Source: Acidobacteriota bacterium (GTDB taxonomy: Bacteria > Acidobacteriota > Vicinamibacteria > Vicinamibacterales > JAFNAJ01). Taken from it: a DNA stretch of 33,948 nt. Every line of letters begins with the position of its first letter. Position 1 is the stretch's first letter. Shown one piece after another: positions 6,614 to 14,190 of the stretch. A model generated the notes under the pieces. That model did no database searches. It saw only the letters and a program-made list of their open reading frames with translations, and was not told the DNA's origin. The stretch covers positions 1 to 33,948 of the forward strand of contig JAEUQQ010000460.1 in assembly GCA_016789685.1 (NCBI GenBank), in the 5' to 3' direction. The position numbers and the translations under genes were made by a program.

Positions 6614-7714
6614 TCACAGCAGCCCGGACGCCGCGAACCCCCGGCGCAGCGTCTGCAGGTCGCGCGCCATCGCGCCCAGCACTTCGGCGCGCGGAATGGT
6701 GATGGCGTCGCGCGCACTCTCGGCCCCGCCCAGCGGGTACTCGGCCTGGACTTCGACGGGGCCCGAGAAGTTGAGGTCTTTCAACGCGCTCGCAAGCCGT
6801 GGCAGATCGACCAGCCCCGTGCCCAGCGGCACCGTGCGGGTGCGCCAGCCGTTGGCGTCGCCCGGTGGCCGGCCCTGACCGCGGGGACCGCCAGCACCAC
6901 CCGGCCCACCGGGAGCGACGGCCGCCGGGCCCGTCGGCGCGGGCCGATCGCCGCCCTGTCCGGCTCCCCCGACTTCCTGCACCGGCATGTAGTCCTTCAC
7001 GGCGAGCGCCGAAAGATAGGCTCCCGCCGCACGCAGGTTCACTTCCCACAGGCCATTGATGTGGTGCGCCTGGTGGCCGGTGTCGTAGTGGAAGCCCACG
7101 TGCTTCGGATCGAATTCCCTGAGCACCCACAGCAGGTCCCAGAACGCCGAGCCGACGGTGCCCGGCATCGAGTACGTGTGGTAGCACGCGGTCATCTTGT
7201 ACTTCTCGCTGAGCGCGGCGAGCTTCGCGACGCGCGGCTTCAACGCGTCGATCTGCGGCCAGATCGGCTTGGCGAGTTCGTAGCGGAAGGCGCCCCACCA
7301 GTAGTGCGTGATGCCCAGCGCCGATGCCGCCGCGAGGGTGGCCTCGGTATGCGGCGTGTCGGCATCGACGATGTTGGTGGTGATCGAGCGCACGAGCAGT
7401 CCGCGCGCGCGCAGCGTCTCGACGAATGGCGGCAACTCCTTCGCGACGTTGGCGGGATTCACGTGCCCGGGATAGTCGCGGACCGTGAGGTTCACGCCGT
7501 CGTAGCCCATCTCGATGGCCGCGGCCGCCACCTCGTCGGCGGTGCGCAACCACTGCAGGTGGCGCGAGTAGGCATCGACCTTCAGCTTGGTGACGGTCGC
7601 TGTCGCGGCCGCAGCGCTGGGCGCCTGGGCGGCGTGCGCCTCGTCGGCCCGCGACAACGCCGCTCCCGCCAATAGGGCACCGGTGCCGAGTTGAAGGAAC
7701 TCACGTCGCTGCAT
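6614..7714 (-). CDS. Tat-exported sugar phosphate isomerase/epimerase-like TIM-barrel protein
   Basis: The 366-residue product starts at the ATG at 7714, with GGAG seven bases upstream. The N-terminus is a twin-arginine signal (RREFLQLGTGALLAGAALS). The body is an AP-endonuclease-2-like TIM barrel, as in xylose isomerase and myo-inosose dehydratase relatives: EMGYDGVNLTVRD, GLLVRSITTNIVD, HYWWGAFRY, KMTACYHTYS, GFHYDTGHQAHHI and LSALAVKDY supply the Glu/Asp/His residues such enzymes use to hold a metal. A Gly/Pro-rich insertion (about residues 207-245) sits after the KDY strand. Members act on sugars or keto-sugars, often next to transporters and hydrolases; the substrate here cannot be named. 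A TTGACA / 17 bp / TACGGT promoter-like pair lies upstream. Confidence 0.85.
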   Translation of the reverse strand: MQRREFLQLGTGALLAGAALSRADEAHAAQAPSAAAATATVTKLKVDAYSRHLQWLRTADEVAAAAIEMGYDGVNLTVRDYPGHVNPANVAKELPPFVETLRARGLLVRSITTNIVDADTPHTEATLAAASALGITHYWWGAFRYELAKPIWPQIDALKPRVAKLAALSEKYKMTACYHTYSMPGTVGSAFWDLLWVLREFDPKHVGFHYDTGHQAHHINGLWEVNLRAAGAYLSALAVKDYMPVQEVGGAGQGGDRPAPTGPAAVAPGGPGGAGGPRGQGRPPGDANGWRTRTVPLGTGLVDLPRLASALKDLNFSGPVEVQAEYPLGGAESARDAITIPRAEVLGAMARDLQTLRRGFAASGLL

Positions 7715-8075
7715 GGCGGTCTCCGCGGAGTCGAAATCTGCTGGTCGGTAGGGCGCGTCCCCTGCGCACAGGGGCAGCGGTGGGCGAAGGCGGTCGCATC
7801 GGCGGCAGACACCGCAGGCCAGGCGACTGACTTCGACAACTTGGCGAGGCGCCACCGTATCCGGCACCTATCCTAATGTCAATACAAGAATGCAAGACGA
7901 CGAGCTACCTGGTCGGGCCGACACCCCGTCTGCCCTCTCCGGCGCGACGGTGACCGCCCATTCGCGGCAGCGGTGGCCGCGTGGCCGGTTCGTCGCCCCG
8001 GATTGCGTAGTGCAGGACAGCTCCCCGTCAACATGGACCGGCGTCAGTCGCTGCGAAGGCAGCAGAAGGTGCGTC
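7715..8075. other. Intergenic region between divergent genes
   Basis: These 361 bases separate the TIM-barrel gene (minus) from the zinc-peptidase-like gene (plus). The stretch around 7868-7892 is clearly more AT-rich than its surroundings and holds the minus-strand promoter candidate listed separately. No RNA gene, repeat or convincing small ORF was seen in the remainder. Confidence 0.6.
7854..7882 (-). promoter_or_regulatory. Candidate sigma-70 promoter for the TIM-barrel gene
   Basis: On the minus strand TTGACA (7877-7882) is followed after exactly 17 bases by TACGGT (7854-7859). The -35 is a perfect consensus, while the -10 matches only half of TATAAT. It would give a leader of about 135 bases before the ATG at 7714. 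Confidence 0.4.
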
Positions 8076-9365
8076 ATGTCAGAGAAGTGGACCGTCAAGG
8101 GGACGATCGCGGTCGATCACGTGCTGCCGGAGCTCGACGCGATGCTCGGCACGCGCAGCCCGCTCGCGGGCATCCAGGTGAAGGTGTCGGCCCGCTCGAA
8201 GATCCCCTTCGGCTGGGGGACGTGGGCCGCGTGGGACACGGTCACCACGGGCGCCAACGGGGCGTTCAGCGTCTCGAAGGAGAAGGGATCCGACCGCCGG
8301 CAGTTCAAGGTCGAGATCCTGTACGACTCGAGCAAGCTCCGCATCAAGGAAGGCAAGGAGACGAGCCTCTCGATCGGGGGCAACGGGTTCCCGATCGACA
8401 TCGACTTCGACCTCACCGACAAGGACTGGCACGAGGTGCACAGCGACAAGGACGACGACGAGGAGCGGCGCGCCGGGGTGCACGATCTCGGCGAGATCCT
8501 GGTGACCGCGTCGGTCGCCCGCAAGCACGGCGACATCTGGATCCTCTACAACAAGGTCATCGACCTCATGGAGGACTACGGCACCGAGTACATCTTCAAG
8601 AAGAAGGTGGTCGTGAAGTACCCGATGAGCATCTCGCCGGCGGCCTCGTCGTCGTACTGGAATCCGATCGACGGGCGCGGGCACATCAAGGAAGACCAGT
8701 TCAACGCGTACACGCTGCTCCACGAGCTGACGCACCAGTGGGAGTACGACCACTGCACCGGCGAGAACGGCATGGCGTGGCAACTCGTGAAGCACGGCAG
8801 CACGCACCAGCAGCGCGAGAACACCACCTTCGTGCCATTCCTCGAGAGCTTCGCCGATTTCGCGGCGGTGAAGATGCTGCAGGAGATCTCTGGCGGCAGC
8901 CTGAAGAACTTCCTCCAGGCCGCCCCGTACCTCAAGCCGGACCAGCCCTTCAGCCGGACGCACATCGGCGGGGCGCTGGAGCCCGAGGAGCGCAACCTCG
9001 CCAACCTCGACTACACCGAGCGCGGCTGGTACGGCCTGTTCACGGTGCTGACGTTCGCGTATCTCGATCGCGTGGACGTCGATCGCTTCTTCACCGATGT
9101 CGACGGCGAGCACCGCGACTACGCCTTCGTGTCGCTCTTCACGCCGGTGCACGACCTGAAGCTCGGCTTCAGTTTCAAGGACGTGCTGAGCCTCTTCCTG
9201 GCAAAGCCGAGTGCCGACATCGACCGCGTCATCACCACGCAGGAGATGAACTACCGCGCCTTCCTCGACCGTGCCGACAGGATCCTGCCCGGGATGGACG
9301 CCACCAAGGTGAAAGCGGTCAAGGCGCTGCTGAACCCGAAGGCCGAGGCCGCTGCGGCGGCCTGA
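8076..9365 (+). CDS. HExxH zinc-peptidase-like protein with N-terminal beta domain
   Basis: The 429-residue protein starts at the ATG at 8076 (AAGG just upstream) and has no signal peptide or membrane helix. Residues 5-115 form a beta-rich, transthyretin-like domain (LAGIQVKVSARSKIPFG... TTGANGAFSVS). A very acidic linker follows (HSDKDDDEERR, about 122-132). The catalytic-type domain has HELTH at residues 216-220 inside LLHELTHQWEYDH, a zinc-binding HExxH helix, and downstream Glu257 in FLESFADF is well placed as third ligand in the gluzincin manner. I do not recognise a named family. It could be a peptidase or a peptidase-like protein acting in the cytoplasm or released by a non-classical route. 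It stands alone, without obvious operon partners. Confidence 0.75.
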   Translation: MSEKWTVKGTIAVDHVLPELDAMLGTRSPLAGIQVKVSARSKIPFGWGTWAAWDTVTTGANGAFSVSKEKGSDRRQFKVEILYDSSKLRIKEGKETSLSIGGNGFPIDIDFDLTDKDWHEVHSDKDDDEERRAGVHDLGEILVTASVARKHGDIWILYNKVIDLMEDYGTEYIFKKKVVVKYPMSISPAASSSYWNPIDGRGHIKEDQFNAYTLLHELTHQWEYDHCTGENGMAWQLVKHGSTHQQRENTTFVPFLESFADFAAVKMLQEISGGSLKNFLQAAPYLKPDQPFSRTHIGGALEPEERNLANLDYTERGWYGLFTVLTFAYLDRVDVDRFFTDVDGEHRDYAFVSLFTPVHDLKLGFSFKDVLSLFLAKPSADIDRVITTQEMNYRAFLDRADRILPGMDATKVKAVKALLNPKAEAAAAA

Positions 9366-9387
9366 CCGACGGTCGGCGGCGGCCCGT

Positions 9388-10770
9388 TCAGTCGGCGCGC
9401 GGCATCCTGACCGTGAACACCGACCCACGGCCGGGTTCGCTCTCGACTTCGACGCGCGCGCCGTGACGCTCGGCGATCTGCGCCGCGATCGTCAGGCCGA
9501 GTCCCGTGCCACCGGCGTCGCGCGACCGCACCTTGTCGGCCCGCCAGAAACGCTCGAAGACGTGCGGCAGGTCGTCAGGGGCGATCCCGGCGCCGGTGTC
9601 GGCCACCGTGATCGTCACGCCATCGGCAACACGGCGGCCGCCGATCGTCACGCGACCGCCCGCAGGCGTGTACTTCAACGCGTTGTCGGTCAGGATCAGC
9701 AGCAGCCGCCTGAGCTGCGCGTCGTCGGCCGTGACCGGGAGGGCCTCGGCCTCGACGTCGAGGCCGACGAGGATGCCCTTCGATGCCGCCATCGCCGCGG
9801 CCTGCTCGGCTGCGTCGCGCAGCAGCGGCGCGGCGTCCATCGGCACGAGTGCCACGGCGTCCTTGCCGGCATCGCCGCGGGCCAGTTGCAGCAGGTCGTC
9901 GATCAGGAGCGTCGTCCGCGTCGACTCGCGGAGGATCTTCTCCATGCCGTCGATGAGGTCGTCGCGGCTACGCTCGCGGCGCAGCGCGTGCTGGGCAGCG
10001 GTGTGGATCAGCGTCATCGGCGCGCGCAGTTCGTGCGAGGCGTCGGCCGTGAACTGCCTGGTGCGCGTGAACGACTGCTCGATGCGCTCGAGCATGTCGT
10101 TCAGCGTTTCCGAGAGTTGCTGCAGCTCGTCGCGCGACTCCGGCACGGCCAGGCGCGCCGACAGGTTGCGTTCGCCGATCGCCCGCGCCTCGTCTGCGAT
10201 GCGCGCCACCGGCGCGAGGGCCCGGCGTCCGAGCCACACGCCGCACCCCGTCGCCACGACGAGGACGGCCGGGATCGACAGCGCGAGCACCGTGGTGAAC
10301 GCGCCGAGCACCCCCTCGAACTTCCGCTGGGGATCGGCGACGCCGAGGATCAGCGTGTGCGATCCGATCGTGACCTGCTGCCATGCCAGTCGCAGGCGGA
10401 AGTCGGGCGGGCCACCCGATGCGTAGCGGATGTCGAAGCCGAGGTCGGCCGGCGGCGGCTCGGCGACGTCATGCCGGGCAAGGCCCCGCGACTGGGCAAT
10501 CAACGACCCGCCGGCGTCGTACACGAGGTAGAGCTCGCCGAGCAGAGAGATCTCGTCGAGCCGTGCGGCGATCTCGTCATGACCGCCGGGCTCGATCTCG
10601 TCGAGGAACTCGCGCAGGCCGATCAGCCGGTACCGCAGGCCCTGGTCGAGCGCGTGATTCAGCCCTGATCGAATCGAGACCCAGTACCCCGCCGCCGCGC
10701 ACGCGCAGATCGCCGCAACGGTGCAGAAGTACCAGAAGGCCAGCCGGAACCTGAGCGACCGCGTGTGCAT
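9388..10770 (-). CDS. Membrane sensor histidine kinase of an OmpR-type pair
   Basis: The 460-residue kinase has a first membrane helix at about 9-30, a periplasmic sensor of about 125 residues, a second helix at about 157-180, a HAMP linker (RRALAPVARIADEARAIG), a HisKA domain with His246 in DASHELRAPMTLI, and an HATPase with N box LLLILTDNALKYTPAGG, DTGAGIAPDDL and GTGLGLTI. It should sense a periplasmic or envelope signal and phosphorylate the regulator encoded just upstream. The ATG at 10770 overlaps the regulator stop (TGATG), so the two are translationally coupled. The signal is unknown. Confidence 0.93.
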   Translation of the reverse strand: MHTRSLRFRLAFWYFCTVAAICACAAAGYWVSIRSGLNHALDQGLRYRLIGLREFLDEIEPGGHDEIAARLDEISLLGELYLVYDAGGSLIAQSRGLARHDVAEPPPADLGFDIRYASGGPPDFRLRLAWQQVTIGSHTLILGVADPQRKFEGVLGAFTTVLALSIPAVLVVATGCGVWLGRRALAPVARIADEARAIGERNLSARLAVPESRDELQQLSETLNDMLERIEQSFTRTRQFTADASHELRAPMTLIHTAAQHALRRERSRDDLIDGMEKILRESTRTTLLIDDLLQLARGDAGKDAVALVPMDAAPLLRDAAEQAAAMAASKGILVGLDVEAEALPVTADDAQLRRLLLILTDNALKYTPAGGRVTIGGRRVADGVTITVADTGAGIAPDDLPHVFERFWRADKVRSRDAGGTGLGLTIAAQIAERHGARVEVESEPGRGSVFTVRMPRAD

Positions 10771-11435
10771 CACTCCCGGCTCCTGAGGACATAGCCGATC
10801 CCGCGCTCGGTGTGGATGAGCGCAGCCTGGCCGTCGCCATCGACCTTCGACCGCAGCAGGCGGATGAAGACCTCGAGGTTGTTGTAGGTGACGTCGCGGT
10901 CGCCCCAGACGTCCTCGATCAGCCGGTCGCGCGGCACGACGCGGCCGGAGGCGCGCACGAGGCATTCGAGCATCGCGAACTCCGTGCGCGTCAGCGTGAG
11001 CGTCCGCGGGCCGCGCGACGCCTCGCGCGTGCCGGGATCGAGCACGAGATCCCCGAACCTGAGCGGCTGCGCCTGGCCTGCCTGGCGCGTCCGCGCGCGA
11101 ATCCGCGCCAGCAGCACGTCGAACGAGAACGGCTTGGTGAGGTAGTCGTCGGCGCCGGCATCGAGCCCGCGCACGACCTCCTCGGGGGCATCACGCGCGG
11201 TCAGCAGCAGGATCGGCGTGCGCACGTGCCCGCGCCGCAGCCGGCGCGTGACCTCGAGCCCGTCGAGAAACGGCAGCATGACATCGAGCACCAGGATGTC
11301 GAACGCCGCACGTTCGGCCGCGCGCAGCCCTTCGGCGCCGTCGTGGCACACGGTGACGATGTAGCCCTCGTCTTCGAGGTCGCGCCGGACGTAGTCGGCG
11401 ACATCACGATCGTCTTCAACCAGGAGGATTCGCAT
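10770..11435 (-). CDS. OmpR/PhoB-family response regulator
   Basis: The 221-residue regulator has a receiver domain with Asp8/Asp9, phospho-acceptor Asp51 (LVLDVMLP), Thr79 and Lys101 (TKPFS), followed by a winged-helix DNA-binding domain (from about 125; RDRLIEDVWGDRDVTYNNLEVFIRLLRSKVD, ending RGIGYVLR). Start at 11435 with AGGT six bases upstream. Its closest architectural relatives are QseB/PmrA/TctD-like regulators, which bind hexamer-N5-hexamer direct repeats. Two such repeats lie in the intergenic region upstream, so autoregulation plus control of the divergent barrel gene is likely. Confidence 0.95.
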   Translation of the reverse strand: MRILLVEDDRDVADYVRRDLEDEGYIVTVCHDGAEGLRAAERAAFDILVLDVMLPFLDGLEVTRRLRRGHVRTPILLLTARDAPEEVVRGLDAGADDYLTKPFSFDVLLARIRARTRQAGQAQPLRFGDLVLDPGTREASRGPRTLTLTRTEFAMLECLVRASGRVVPRDRLIEDVWGDRDVTYNNLEVFIRLLRSKVDGDGQAALIHTERGIGYVLRSRE

Positions 11436-11472
11436 GGCGGCACCTGTCGGCAGGCGAGGATGCCCCGGCCAC

Positions 11473-11489
11473 CTGAAGGATCCCTGAAG
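11473..11489 (+). promoter_or_regulatory. Candidate response-regulator box 1 (CTGAAG-N5-CTGAAG)
   Basis: CTGAAG at 11473-11478 and again at 11484-11489 form a perfect direct repeat with an 11-bp period, one helical turn, as for PmrA-type regulators. It lies 37 bases upstream of the response-regulator ATG and probably serves autoregulation. Confidence 0.55.
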
Positions 11490-11538
11490 GCAGTGCCCGG
11501 CACGGATTGTCGCTCACGCCACCGCCGTCTCGGCGACT

Positions 11539-11555
11539 TTTCAGGTGCGCTTCAG
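11539..11555 (-). promoter_or_regulatory. Candidate response-regulator box 2 (CTGAAG-N5-CTGAAA)
   Basis: On the minus strand CTGAAG (11550-11555) is followed by CTGAAA (11539-11544) with the same five-base spacing as box 1. It lies just upstream of the divergent PepSY/barrel gene (ATG 11579). The same motif near both divergent starts supports a shared regulator. Confidence 0.55.
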
Positions 11556-11578
11556 TCGGCCCTGTGAGGATGGTCGCC

Positions 11579-12721
11579 ATGACACGTCGACTCCTCTTCT
11601 GGTCGCACCTCTGCATCGGCGTCGTGGCCGGTGTCGCCATCCTCATCATGTCGGCGACGGGCGTGTTCCTCGCGTTCGAACGGCAGATCATCGCCGCGCT
11701 CGCGTCGGCCGGAGGGGCGGTGCTCGTGTGGACCGGCGTCTCGCTCGCGCTGCACCGCCTGCGGCGCGCCCGCAACAGCGCGCGTGGCCGACAGCCGTCT
11801 GCCGCATCGACCGGCGCCGCGAGCGTCGTGCTGGTGTCGGCGCTGATGGCCCCGCACGCCACTGCGCAGAGCACGCAGGCGCCCGCCGGGGCGACCAGCG
11901 TGCAGCGATCCGCGTTCGCGCCACCGACATTCTCTGACGACACGTTCGCCTACATCTTCGGCACCCGATACCGGAACCCGTTCACCGCCAGCGCGGCGGA
12001 ACCCGACGGGGCCGACATCACGCGCCGCAACATCGAGTTCAAGCACGTCGACGCGTGGAAGTACGGCCACAACCTCGCCGTCATCACGATCAAGAGTTCA
12101 AACGGCGTCGAGCCCGCCGCCGGGGGCAACGCCGGCGCGATGGGGCTCTACGCGATCCTGCGGGCGGGCCTGAGCATCAACCGCATCGCGGGCAGGCCCG
12201 TGATCGCGATCGGCCCGCTGAAGGACGTCGACCTCCAGGCCGGCGTCAACCTCCAGACCAAGAACAGCGCGTTCGCACCAAACGAGCGCACGTTCTACGC
12301 CGGCCCGAACTTCCAGTTCCGGTTCGGCCAGGCCTTCGTCAACGTCGCCGTCCAGGTGCGCCAGGAGTGGAACCGTAACGGCATCCTCGGCAGAGTCGAG
12401 GACTACGACGTCGGCGTCAACATCTCGCCCGCCTGGAACATCCCGTTCAGGATCGGCGGCGCCCGGCTCGTGTTCGACGGCTTCGCCGACTACAACTCGG
12501 CGAAGGGCCGCGATGTCACCGGGCACCAGACGAAGGCAGAGTTCCTGGCCCGCCCGCAGCTCAAGCTCGACATCAGCCGCCTGGCAGGCCAGCCCTCTCG
12601 CGTGCTCGAACTCGGGGTGGGCCTCGAGTACTGGCACAACATGTTCGGCAAGAACGCCGACACCGTGCCCGGCGCCTCGCAGCTCACGCCAATCGTGTCG
12701 CTGAACATCCACCTGCCCTGA
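11579..12721 (+). CDS. PepSY-type membrane helices fused to a Tsx-like outer-membrane barrel
   Basis: The 380-residue frame has two unlike parts. Residues 1-62 look like the first and last membrane helices of a PepSY-associated inner-membrane protein (LLFWSHLCIGVVAGVAILIM... FLAFERQI, then GGAVLVWTGVSLALHRLRR) with the whole PepSY domain between them missing. Residues 64-98 look like a signal peptide (RRARNSARG..., hydrophobic 79-92, ending HATAQS). Residues 118-380 resemble nucleoside-channel (Tsx-like) outer-membrane barrels: TFAYIFGTRYRNPF, IEFKHVDAWKYGHN, GPNFQFRFG, LGVGLEYWHNMFG. Start at 11579 (GAGG nine bases upstream). No internal start for a separate barrel gene is evident in frame. 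The fusion probably arose by deletion and may impair export. Confidence 0.7.
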   Translation: MTRRLLFWSHLCIGVVAGVAILIMSATGVFLAFERQIIAALASAGGAVLVWTGVSLALHRLRRARNSARGRQPSAASTGAASVVLVSALMAPHATAQSTQAPAGATSVQRSAFAPPTFSDDTFAYIFGTRYRNPFTASAAEPDGADITRRNIEFKHVDAWKYGHNLAVITIKSSNGVEPAAGGNAGAMGLYAILRAGLSINRIAGRPVIAIGPLKDVDLQAGVNLQTKNSAFAPNERTFYAGPNFQFRFGQAFVNVAVQVRQEWNRNGILGRVEDYDVGVNISPAWNIPFRIGGARLVFDGFADYNSAKGRDVTGHQTKAEFLARPQLKLDISRLAGQPSRVLELGVGLEYWHNMFGKNADTVPGASQLTPIVSLNIHLP

Positions 12722-12774
12722 GCGAGCCCGCAGGGCGAGTCGAAGGGAGCGAGCCCGCAGGGCGAGTCGAAGGG
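12721..12774. repeat. Two tandem 27-bp copies of a dispersed intergenic repeat
   Basis: The same 27 bases occur at 12721-12747 and 12748-12774, beginning AGCGAGCCCGCAGG and ending GAGTCGAAGGG. Each contains a small hairpin (GCCC-GCA-GGGC). The pair fills the gap between two convergent genes and overlaps the stop codon of the barrel gene. A related shorter copy occurs at 21305-21327. Such GAGCGAG...GAGTCGAAGGG elements are widespread short repeats in GC-rich environmental genomes. Confidence 0.9.
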
Positions 12775-12790
12775 GGCGCGAACCGACGTC

Positions 12791-14095
12791 CTACCGCTTC
12801 GTGGCCGTCGTCGAGAACAGCTGCGGGGTGAACTCCGCGAGGTAGTGACGCCACTTCACCCACGTGTGCGCGCCATCGGTCTGCTTGAAGACGGGCGTGA
12901 ACCCGTGCTTCTCGAAGAACGTCACGGTCGCCTGCGTGGTCGTGAACAGGAAGTCGTCCTTGCCGGTGGCGAACCAGAACATCAGGCCCTTCCTCAGCGT
13001 CGCGTCGGCGAGCTTCGCGGCATGGAGCGTCGCCCACTCGTCGGCCGTGGGGCCGAGGCGGGGTGCAGGAGGTGCCGACGCTGCGGGTGCCCCGGGAGCG
13101 GCCGCGGGCGCGCCGGGCATGCGGATCTGCACCTCGGGGAACCCTCCAATAAGTCCCGAACTGAAGACGCCCACATACGCGAACTGCTCGAGGTGCGGGA
13201 TGGCGACATTGAGCGTCTGGTGGCCGCCCATCGAGAGCCCGGCGATCGCGGTGTTCGCGCGGCCCTTCCGCACGCGGTAGTGCGACTCGATGTACGGCTT
13301 CACGTCCTTCGCGAAGTCGTCGACGAAGGCCTGTGTCGCCGATGGACCCATCGCGGCTGGGCCCCGGACGTGTCCCGCCGGCATGACGACGATCATCGGC
13401 ACCGCCTGCTTCGCGGCGATGAGGTTGTCGAGGATGACGTTCGCGCGGCCCACCGACGTCCACGACTCGTCGCTGTCGCCGGCCCCGTGCAGCAGGTAGA
13501 ACACGGGATACGACGCCGTGCCGGTCTCGTAGCCGGGCGGCGTGTAGACGTGCATGCGGCGGAACTGGCCGAGCGAGGTCGACCTGTAGGTGACGCTCGC
13601 GACGGCGCCGTGTGGCACGTCCTTCGTGTCCGCCACGTCAGACCCGGGCACGTAGACCACGCTCCACGTGTTCTGGTTCGACTCGCTGGTCGCCGGGTTG
13701 CGCGGATCGATCGTGGCCACACCGTCCACGTTGAAGTTGTAGCGGTAAGCGCCTGGCTCCGACGCGCCGACCGTGACGTCCCAGATGCCGCTCTCGGCCT
13801 TCGTCATCTGGAGGGCGTCTGGTGCAAGACCCTGGATGTCGCCCGCGGCCACACGCACGGCCTGCGCACGCGGCGCGAAGATCCGGAACGTGATGCGCCC
13901 GTCGGCGGCGACCTCGGGCGACACGTACTGCGGCGGACGTTGCGCGGCCGGGGGCGCCTGCGCCGGCGGCGCGGCCGGCAGACGCGCGGCCTCCTGTGCC
14001 GAGACGACGGTCACCGACAGCCCGGCGACGAGGGCAGATGCGGCGGCGGCGCGAACGACACGGCCGCAACGAGCGCGTGAGACGTGCAGGATCAT
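12791..14095 (-). CDS. Secreted CE1/enterochelin-esterase-like hydrolase with E-set domain (esterase 1)
   Basis: The 434-residue protein starts at the ATG at 14095 (GGAG six bases upstream) with a Sec signal ending near VSAQ (34). A Pro/Ala linker leads to an E-set, CBM48-like domain (about 57-130; YVSPEVAADGRITFRIFAP, then YRYNFNVDGVATIDP). The alpha/beta-hydrolase follows: YTPPGY, YPVFYLLHGAGD, nucleophile Ser288 in GLSMGG, acid Asp380/381 in GKDDF and His410 in GAHTW. A Pro/Ala-rich insertion (about 327-347) sits near the active site. CE1 enzymes with this layout remove acetyl or hydroxycinnamoyl groups from polysaccharides; the substrate here is not determined. It is the last gene of the minus-strand run. 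Confidence 0.9.
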   Translation of the reverse strand: MILHVSRARCGRVVRAAAASALVAGLSVTVVSAQEAARLPAAPPAQAPPAAQRPPQYVSPEVAADGRITFRIFAPRAQAVRVAAGDIQGLAPDALQMTKAESGIWDVTVGASEPGAYRYNFNVDGVATIDPRNPATSESNQNTWSVVYVPGSDVADTKDVPHGAVASVTYRSTSLGQFRRMHVYTPPGYETGTASYPVFYLLHGAGDSDESWTSVGRANVILDNLIAAKQAVPMIVVMPAGHVRGPAAMGPSATQAFVDDFAKDVKPYIESHYRVRKGRANTAIAGLSMGGHQTLNVAIPHLEQFAYVGVFSSGLIGGFPEVQIRMPGAPAAAPGAPAASAPPAPRLGPTADEWATLHAAKLADATLRKGLMFWFATGKDDFLFTTTQATVTFFEKHGFTPVFKQTDGAHTWVKWRHYLAEFTPQLFSTTATKR

Positions 14096-14190
14096 GAGTG
14101 GCTCCAGTGCCGTGCGCGTGGCACGGCACGCAGGTCGTTCACTGTCGTACCAGCGCCGCGCGTGCCCCGTCGGGGCACCGCGGGCCTCCG

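Noticed and set aside
12721-12774. Tandem 27-bp repeats as ends of an insertion sequence or a CRISPR array
   Set aside because: There are only two abutting copies with no spacer, no transposase gene and no cas gene nearby; a dispersed intergenic repeat fits better.
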